From positions 2,835,001 to 2,899,000 of the forward strand of contig CP113055.1 of assembly GCA_026625625.1 (NCBI GenBank): 64,000 nt of DNA. The letters are read 5' to 3'. The stretch is from Blastomonas sp. SL216 (GTDB taxonomy: Bacteria > Pseudomonadota > Alphaproteobacteria > Sphingomonadales > Sphingomonadaceae). The notes beneath the pieces are model-generated. The model was not told where the DNA came from and ran no database searches. It was given only the letters and a program-made list of their open reading frames with translations. A program made the translations under genes and the position numbers. Of this stretch, positions 58,820 to 64,000 are shown in pieces. The number at the start of each line of letters is the position of its first letter. Position 1 is the first letter of the stretch.

Positions 58820-60064
58820 CTAAGCTGAAGCCTCGCCGCCGACCAGCAGCTGGCGCCAGCGGTCAATGGACCCATGCTGAGTGTAATTTTGCACAATCAA
58901 GGCCCGGCTGCCCTGCCCCATCGCCACCAGCGCGGCGGGATCATCGGCCCAGGCACGCAGCAATTGCGCCAGTGCAGCGCCCTCGCCAATCGCGACCGAG
59001 GCACCGCATTGCGCCGCGGCGATCATCCGCGCCAGCTGGCCATCGGGCGAGCCGACAAACACGATAGGGCGACCGCTGGCGGCGGCGCTGTAGAATTTGC
59101 TGGGCACGATCAGCCCCTCAAGCTCGGGCCGCAGCGACATCCAGTGCACATCGGGAACCGCCATGGAATGGGGCAGCAGTTCGCGCGGCTGATAGGGTTG
59201 GCGATGGATATTGGTGAGGCCGCGCTCGCCAATCACCTGGTCCAGGCTGGCGCGCAGATGGCCGCCGCCAATGAACAGGAAACGGATGCGGCTGTCGCCT
59301 TCGGCCTGCAGCAATGCCGCCGCCTCGACAAGGGTATCGAGATCATGCGCCCGGCCGAGATTGCCCGAATAGCCGACGACCAGATCATCCTCGGCAAAGC
59401 CCCAGCTGCGGCGCAGATCGGCACCAAGTCCTTCGCCGGGCGCGATCGATCGGTCGTCAGTCCAGTTGTGGATCACGGTGATGCGGCTGGAGGGGATGCC
59501 CTGACGCTCCAGCAATTCGGCCATGGTCTCGCCGATCACGACATTGGTGTGCGACCGGGCCAGCGATGCATTGCGCAAACGCGTAAGAATCTTGCCGATG
59601 GGCCCCTTGGCCAGCTTCACGCCAAGCAGCACGGCGAGTTCGGGATAGACATCCTGCAACCAGTTGACCTGGCGCGCACCGGTCAACCGGGCAGCGAGCC
59701 GCATCGGGATGGACAGCAGCGGCGGATCGGTCTTGATCACCAGCCAACCGCCCCTGGCCAGCCGGATCGCCGCCAGCACCGCCATGACATAGAAGCTGAT
59801 ATAGTCGATCGCCCGGCCCAGCAGCCGGTCGCGGCCGAACCCGCTGGTCCACACCCGATGGATGGTGACACCGCGATGCTCCGCCAGCGATGGCAGGCGA
59901 TCGCCATCGCCTTCATAGGTCAGGCGGCTGGTGATGACATGGACATCAAGCCCATGATCGGCCAGCGCAAAGGCAAGGTCGCTCAGGATCTGCGAAGTGG
60001 CCGACAGATCCGGCCAGAAGAAGCGGTTGACGAACACGCACCGCACCGGCTGATTCTGGCTCAT
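58820..60064 (-). CDS. GT4-type glycosyltransferase
   Basis: This 414-residue GT-B enzyme has an N-terminal domain (VNRFFWPDLSATSQILSDLAFAL) and the GT4 C-terminal region (VVGYSGNLGRAHDLDTLVEAA, FLFIGGGHLR, and the acidic-residue site ELEGLIVPSKFYSAAASGRP). It resembles WbuB/WcaI-type enzymes that add sugars to lipid-linked repeat units. Its start overlaps the stop of the GT2 gene upstream (ATGA). Sugar donor and linkage are not predictable. Confidence 0.9.
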   Translation of the reverse strand: MSQNQPVRCVFVNRFFWPDLSATSQILSDLAFALADHGLDVHVITSRLTYEGDGDRLPSLAEHRGVTIHRVWTSGFGRDRLLGRAIDYISFYVMAVLAAIRLARGGWLVIKTDPPLLSIPMRLAARLTGARQVNWLQDVYPELAVLLGVKLAKGPIGKILTRLRNASLARSHTNVVIGETMAELLERQGIPSSRITVIHNWTDDRSIAPGEGLGADLRRSWGFAEDDLVVGYSGNLGRAHDLDTLVEAAALLQAEGDSRIRFLFIGGGHLRASLDQVIGERGLTNIHRQPYQPRELLPHSMAVPDVHWMSLRPELEGLIVPSKFYSAAASGRPIVFVGSPDGQLARMIAAAQCGASVAIGEGAALAQLLRAWADDPAALVAMGQGSRALIVQNYTQHGSIDRWRQLLVGGEASA

Positions 60065-60993
60065 GCCCCCCCCCGCGTCTGGCCGGGCAGCGCGGTGGCC
60101 GCCACGCTGATTCCCAGCCGCTGCTGGATGGCAGCATCAAGCGAAAGACCGTTGTGGCGCATCGCCTGCTTCACGTCGGTGATCTTGGCATCCACCAGCG
60201 TCCGGTACCAGAAGCCCTGGAGGAAGTGGAAATAGAAGCCTTCCCGGCCATCGAGAAACCCGAGCAGCAGCACATAGCGCAGGAACACATAGGCCATGCT
60301 GCGCAGCGCCAGCGGCAGGCGGTTGTAGACATGGGTCTTGATCGCGCGCTTGACCGAAGGCACGAACGCAAGCCGCGCGCTGTCTTCGCCGGTCACCGCC
60401 TGCCCGGCCTCGGCCAGCAGCACCTGCACCGCCTCGCGGCTGGCATAGCCGTTATGTTTGGTGGTCCACCAGGTGACCGAGTTGAGATTTTCGTCGGTCA
60501 TGTCGACCGTGGTCGCGGCGACCTTGCCATTGACCACGATATGCTCGTCCATCCAGCGCTGTTCGGAACGGCCAAGCCCGCCGCGCCACACGCGCAGCTG
60601 CGGATTGGGCTCGATCCCGCCCCAGCGGATCTTGCGGCCCAGAAAGCAGATATGCCGCCGCACGGTGAGGCCCGCACAGTCCGCCGGCGCATGGGCAATC
60701 GCAGCCAGCATCCGCTCGCCCGAGCCAGGCTCAAGATATTCATCCGCATCGATCCGCAGCCGCCAACCGGGACGGTCTGCCAGCATGTCGATCGCGGCAT
60801 TGACCTGCGCGGCATGGGTGGTGAACGGGTGAACCACCGTCTCTGCGCCCATGTCCCGCGCAATCTCCAGCGTCCGGTCACGCGACCCGGAATCGATCAC
60901 CAAGATACTGGTGCAATGGGCACGGATCGATTCGATGCAGCGGGCGATATGCTGCTCTTCGTCCAGCGTCAGGATGATGGCGTGCAGTTCCAA
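60061..60993 (-). CDS. GT2 glycosyltransferase (WaaE/KdtX-like)
   Basis: This 310-residue GT-A enzyme begins ELHAIILTLDEEQHIARCIESI, contains the donor-binding VIDSGSRDRTLEIA and the metal site RIDADEYLEPG (DxD-like), and has a C-terminal helix region with YVFLRYVLLLGFLDGREGFYFHFLQGFWYRT. This matches the LPS-core/EPS beta-glucosyltransferase group (WaaE/KdtX). It is translationally coupled to the GT4 gene. Confidence 0.9.
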   Translation of the reverse strand: MELHAIILTLDEEQHIARCIESIRAHCTSILVIDSGSRDRTLEIARDMGAETVVHPFTTHAAQVNAAIDMLADRPGWRLRIDADEYLEPGSGERMLAAIAHAPADCAGLTVRRHICFLGRKIRWGGIEPNPQLRVWRGGLGRSEQRWMDEHIVVNGKVAATTVDMTDENLNSVTWWTTKHNGYASREAVQVLLAEAGQAVTGEDSARLAFVPSVKRAIKTHVYNRLPLALRSMAYVFLRYVLLLGFLDGREGFYFHFLQGFWYRTLVDAKITDVKQAMRHNGLSLDAAIQQRLGISVAATALPGQTRGGA

Positions 60994-61016
60994 GGCGTTC
61001 TATCCCGGGTATCTGG

Positions 61017-61583
61017 TCATCGGGCCGCAGCGGCGGCGGGTGCAAGATCGGGCCGGGTGCCAATGCGCTCGGCCGGATTGCCGGCGACGATCGCATTGGG
61101 CTCGACCGACCGGCTGACGACGGCGCATGCCGCGACAACCGCGCCTGCGCCGATGGTGACGCCTGGCCCGATAAACGCGGCCGCTGCCACCCAGGCACCC
61201 TCGCCCACGCTGATCGGTGCTCCCGTCAGCGGAAAACCCGGATCGCGAATGTCATGGCTCGCCGTGCAGAGATAGGCCTTCTGGCTGACCACGCAGTTGC
61301 GCCCCAGCGTGACATGCGCGACATTGTAGCAGTCGCTCTGCGCCCCGAGACAGCTGCCGTCCTCCATGGTCAGGTTCCACGGTGCCCATATCCGCGCGCT
61401 GGGATAGGGGTGGACGCCCGATCCGATGCGCGCGCCCCAGAGCCTGAGAATGAAGCAACGCCATGCATGCAGCGGAACCGGGGATGCGCGGAAAAACAGC
61501 AGCCAGAACATCTGCCAGCTGATGCGCCGCAACCGGTCGGTCAGATCGGGAGGGGCAATTCGCTCAAGCGCCACCGTCCACAC
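61017..61583 (-). CDS. WcaF/CysE-like hexapeptide acetyltransferase
   Basis: This 188-residue protein has left-handed beta-helix repeats (IGSGVHPYPSARIWAPWNLTMEDGSCLGAQSDCYNVAHVTLGRNCVVSQ...) and the ending ATGxx-like VVSRSVEPNAIVAGNPAERIG of the WcaF group. It probably O-acetylates an EPS sugar. GTG at 61583 is given as start, but GTG at 61574 has a better-spaced AAGGGG and may be the true one. The gene belongs to the leftward EPS set. Confidence 0.88.
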   Translation of the reverse strand: MWTVALERIAPPDLTDRLRRISWQMFWLLFFRASPVPLHAWRCFILRLWGARIGSGVHPYPSARIWAPWNLTMEDGSCLGAQSDCYNVAHVTLGRNCVVSQKAYLCTASHDIRDPGFPLTGAPISVGEGAWVAAAAFIGPGVTIGAGAVVAACAVVSRSVEPNAIVAGNPAERIGTRPDLAPAAAAAR

Positions 61584-61644
61584 CCCTTGTCTTGCAGCAG
61601 GAATGGCGGTTTCGGCACGGCATGGCGACGCTCCCTATACAAAA

Positions 61645-62520
61645 TCACAGCAATGGCAACAGCGGCGCGGGCGCAAGGAAATGTTGCTGTGGCACCCAGC
61701 CGATCGCAGCCTCCAGCCGTGCGACATCGGCCTCCAGCACATCCTGATCGTGCGGCGAGCGCTGGATCGATCCGAAGTTGAGCAGATCCTGCGGAGCGCC
61801 AAGTTCGCTGGCGATGCGTTCGACGGCAACGCGCAGCAGGACACCCTTGCCCGTGCCGATATTGATGACAGGGTCCCGGGGCGCATGGCCCCCGGCGAGG
61901 TCGAGCAGCGCGGCGGCCACATCATCGACATGCACGAAGTCGCGCAACTGCGTGCCGTCGCTCAAGGGCACGCTCTGGCTGCGGCCAAGGCAGGCAATGA
62001 CCATCGGCATCAGGCGGCGCGGTGCCTCGCCAGGGCCATAAGCGCCGAAAATTCGCGCGTGGCACCCGGTGACGGCCCCGGTCCGAAGGCAATCGACGAG
62101 CAGGCGGCCAGCCTCGAACTTGGCGCGCGCATAGGCATTGTGCGGCGCGCACTCCATATCCTCGCGCAACCGGCCCGAGCGGCCATATTCCGCCATGCTG
62201 CCGCCGCCGATGATGCGGCACCCCGCGGGCGCTGCGGCAAGCAGGTTCTGCATCATCGCGCATTCCTGGTCGATCAGCACAGGATCATTGGGGTCCGGGG
62301 CAAATACCCCGGGCGATGCCAGATGGATGACAGCCCCAGGCTGCATCGCGCCCATGAAGCCCCGCACCGCCGCCGCATCGGTCCAGTCGAGCTCGCTGCG
62401 GCGCGGCGCCAGCACATTCGCGCCGCGCGCGTGCGCTAGGGCAACGACGCGGCGTCCGATGAAACCGGATGCCCCGGTTACGACCAGGGTGCCTGCCAAT
62501 GGTCCCGACTTATTTTCCAC
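61645..62520 (-). CDS. NAD-dependent sugar epimerase/dehydratase (extended SDR)
   Basis: This 291-residue protein has VVTGASGFIGRRVV for NAD binding and NAYARAK (Tyr-Lys pair) with GAYGPGEAPRRLMP and RDFVHVDDVAAAL, as in nucleotide-sugar epimerases, dehydratases and 4-ketoreductases. It would make or modify an NDP-sugar for the EPS. The exact reaction is unknown. A 36-base gap separates it from the FkbM gene upstream. Confidence 0.88.
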   Translation of the reverse strand: MENKSGPLAGTLVVTGASGFIGRRVVALAHARGANVLAPRRSELDWTDAAAVRGFMGAMQPGAVIHLASPGVFAPDPNDPVLIDQECAMMQNLLAAAPAGCRIIGGGSMAEYGRSGRLREDMECAPHNAYARAKFEAGRLLVDCLRTGAVTGCHARIFGAYGPGEAPRRLMPMVIACLGRSQSVPLSDGTQLRDFVHVDDVAAALLDLAGGHAPRDPVINIGTGKGVLLRVAVERIASELGAPQDLLNFGSIQRSPHDQDVLEADVARLEAAIGWVPQQHFLAPAPLLPLL

Positions 62521-62556
62521 GCACGTTCTTTTTCATCTGATGACCTGATGGCAATT

Positions 62557-63288
62557 TCAGCTGGCCTTGAGGAAATGCGACAGCCTGTCGGCATATGTCC
62601 TCTCGACCGCAACACAATCCTGAATACCTTGCTCGACCACATAGCCCGCCTGGCAGAGGCGCGCCGCGATCGTCCGCACCACATCCTGCGACAGGTTGAT
62701 CGATTCAAACTTGATCACCTTGGGCCTGATATGCACGAGATCGACCATCTGCATGATCTCTCCGTCAAATCCCTCGGTGTCGCACATGAGGATATCGATC
62801 GACGCATTTTCGGGCACATGATGTGCAACGATGTCGGCCAGAGACAGGCACTCGACCTGCTCTTCGATGATATGCTCGGCCGGAACGCCGTTTTTCAGGA
62901 TGTGCGCGCGCGAGAATGATCCGATGCCATGTTGCCAGCTGATCGAGACCTTGGCCGGGTCGACCCGGTAGAGAATGGCCGATGTTTCCACCGGGTGAAT
63001 GGCGACATTCAGCGTCCTGATGTCGCGGTGCCGCTTGTAGACCTCTTCCAGCGTCTGGAAATAATAGGCGATGGGCTCGACCGCGATTCCCGGCAGCTCG
63101 TGCGCGCCCACGATGGCAAAAAAATCGTCGAAATCGATGCCGTTGTTCGCCCCGACCTGGAGAAAGAACGGCTTCCTGCCGCGTTCGGCCTCCAGCGCGA
63201 CCAGCAAATCTATGGATCGCTTGAAAAGGCTGTACCGCGTCACCTCGACGCCGAACGATTTCAGAAGTTTCAGAACCACGCGGCGCAT
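62557..63288 (-). CDS. FkbM-family methyltransferase
   Basis: This 243-residue protein has the FkbM motif I LQVGANNGIDFDDFF and LMCDTEGFDGEI with IKFESINLS, typical of the family that methylates sugar hydroxyls in polysaccharides and antibiotics. No membrane segment is present. In this locus it probably O-methylates an EPS sugar. Its codons are somewhat less GC-rich in places than those of its neighbours (for example the AT-rich ends), as often seen for late-acquired EPS decoration genes. Confidence 0.85.
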   Translation of the reverse strand: MRRVVLKLLKSFGVEVTRYSLFKRSIDLLVALEAERGRKPFFLQVGANNGIDFDDFFAIVGAHELPGIAVEPIAYYFQTLEEVYKRHRDIRTLNVAIHPVETSAILYRVDPAKVSISWQHGIGSFSRAHILKNGVPAEHIIEEQVECLSLADIVAHHVPENASIDILMCDTEGFDGEIMQMVDLVHIRPKVIKFESINLSQDVVRTIAARLCQAGYVVEQGIQDCVAVERTYADRLSHFLKAS

Positions 63289-63401
63289 CGGCTAGACCTG
63301 GCCATCCGTGCAATGGCCAGCAACGCTGGGTAGTGCGTGCGCTAGGGACCATGACGACAGGTGGAACAAACGCGCTGCGGCGCGGATGTTTCGCACCGCC
63401 A

Positions 63402-64000
63402 TCATTTTTGCGCCGCTTGCAGATACAGCGTTTCCAGACGCGCAGCTATCATCGCCCAGTCATAGCAATCCACGGCGACCTTGCGGCCGTTGCGCCCCAT
63501 TAGCGCAAGCGCATCGTCGTCCAGGCCGATCACCTGCTCAAGGCCCTGGGCGATTCCCGGCGCGGTATCGGGCACGACCACCCCCGCCTGCCAGTCTGCG
63601 ACCTCGGCCATATGGCACTTGTCGGTGATCAGCAGCGGCTTGCCCGCAGCCATGGCTTCGACGATCGCCATCGAAAAGCCTTCCTGGTGCGACGGGAGCG
63701 CAAAGACATCGGCCACGGCAAAGGCGATCTTGGCATCGGGACCGGTCAGATCGGTGGTGATGGCAATGTGCCCGGACAGATCGTTCTGCGCGATCGTGCG
63801 CTCGATCGCGGCGAGATAGTCGGCATCCTGCGGGATACCCACGACCAGCAGGCCAACACCGTCCAGCCGGTCCTTGTGCAGGGCAAAGGCATCGACCAGC
63901 AGGTCCAGGCCCTTTTTGGGATGGATTCGGCTGAAATACAGGATCGTGCGCCGCCACGTCGCGACGACGGGCAGCCGCGCCAGCAATGCCGATGGATCGA
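63402..64000 (-). CDS. GT4-type glycosyltransferase, C-terminal part (partial)
   Basis: The frame is open to the end of the window, so the N-terminal domain lies outside. The visible 198 residues contain the GT4 C-terminal domain: ILYFSRIHPKKGLDLLVDAF, VVGIPQDADYLAAIE, and the donor site PSHQEGFSMAIVEAMAAGKPLLIT (with the E-x7-E-like pair). It is of the RfaB/WcaL group. The TTG at 63986 that begins the visible ORF is not a real start. Confidence 0.9.
   Translation of the reverse strand, partial: DPSALLARLPVVATWRRTILYFSRIHPKKGLDLLVDAFALHKDRLDGVGLLVVGIPQDADYLAAIERTIAQNDLSGHIAITTDLTGPDAKIAFAVADVFALPSHQEGFSMAIVEAMAAGKPLLITDKCHMAEVADWQAGVVVPDTAPGIAQGLEQVIGLDDDALALMGRNGRKVAVDCYDWAMIAARLETLYLQAAQK

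Noticed and set aside
56273-58828. Long open frame of 851 codons antisense to the wza- and wzy-like genes
   Set aside because: It spans two well-supported leftward genes and the gap between them; its translation is rich in His, Gln and Arg without recognisable motifs.
1-64000. Search for transposase, integrase, phage genes, tRNA attachment sites and rRNA
   Set aside because: None could be recognised, so no mobile element is claimed although the mosaic layout hints at past insertion.

Overview
The window looks like a chromosomal segment of a sphingomonad-type alphaproteobacterium. The reasons are high GC, CC(A/C)TCTCCC-type intergenic palindromes, two TonB-dependent receptors beside catabolic operons, many ATGA/GTGA/TGATG gene couplings, and a Wza/Wzc/Wzy exopolysaccharide (EPS) locus. 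No tRNA, rRNA, CRISPR, transposase or integrase was seen, and no gene-free stretch exceeds about 240 bases. All family calls come from reading translated sequence; no database search was run.

Layout. (1) 1-774: the end of a probable polysaccharide flippase and a Wzb-like low-molecular-weight phosphatase. (2) 882-26k: a catabolic block. An MFS carrier is followed by a leftward operon (alpha/beta hydrolase, small unknown protein, LeuC/LeuD-type hydro-lyase, HMG-CoA-lyase-like enzyme, CoA-transferase, exported VOC protein). The divergent rightward operon encodes an N-carbamoylsarcosine-amidase-like hydrolase, two PuuE-type polysaccharide-deacetylase-fold proteins, an aldehyde dehydrogenase, a paralogue of the small unknown protein and a DUF1330 protein. 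A RES/Xre toxin-antitoxin pair follows. Then come leftward genes for two unknown proteins, a methyltransferase, an exported nitrilase homologue without its catalytic Cys, an FAD oxidase, an MFS carrier and a TonB receptor. A membrane protein and a second TonB receptor run rightward. (3) 27.9-32.3k: pgmG-galE-manA-manC, which supply sugar nucleotides. (4) 32.3-52.7k: a second catabolic block with a DUF1838 protein, CitE/MaoC/acyl-CoA dehydrogenase/two CoA-transferases, a GntR-UTRA regulator, two MmgE/PrpD proteins, a PaaK-like ligase, an amidase, a HapK-like protein, an SDR, a third PuuE-type protein, a crotonase, an alpha/beta hydrolase, a double VOC protein, an Asp/Glu-racemase-fold protein, a quinone oxidoreductase and two exported proteins. 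(5) 52.8-64k: EPS assembly and glycosyltransferase genes.

The main discovery candidate is a regulon. The palindrome TTGTCCGGACAA (12-20 bp, one copy with a single central change) occurs at six intergenic places: 9086, 24364, 25175, 25211, 33287 and 51893. Each lies between divergent genes or directly upstream of a TonB receptor. It has the GT-N4-AC form expected of HutC-type GntR operators, and the only transcription factor in the window is a GntR-UTRA protein (38266-39087). The sites tie together two receptors and at least four operons over about 43 kb.

The pathway probably takes up a small substrate, opens or hydrolyses C-N bonds (three PuuE-like proteins and two amidase families), and then uses two parallel modules that hydrate, activate with CoA and cleave branched acids. 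The substrate is unknown; a cyclic amide, imide or ureide is my inference. Several enzymes carry non-canonical residues at the catalytic positions, which suggests recruited or new chemistry. The catabolic genes sit between pieces of an EPS locus.
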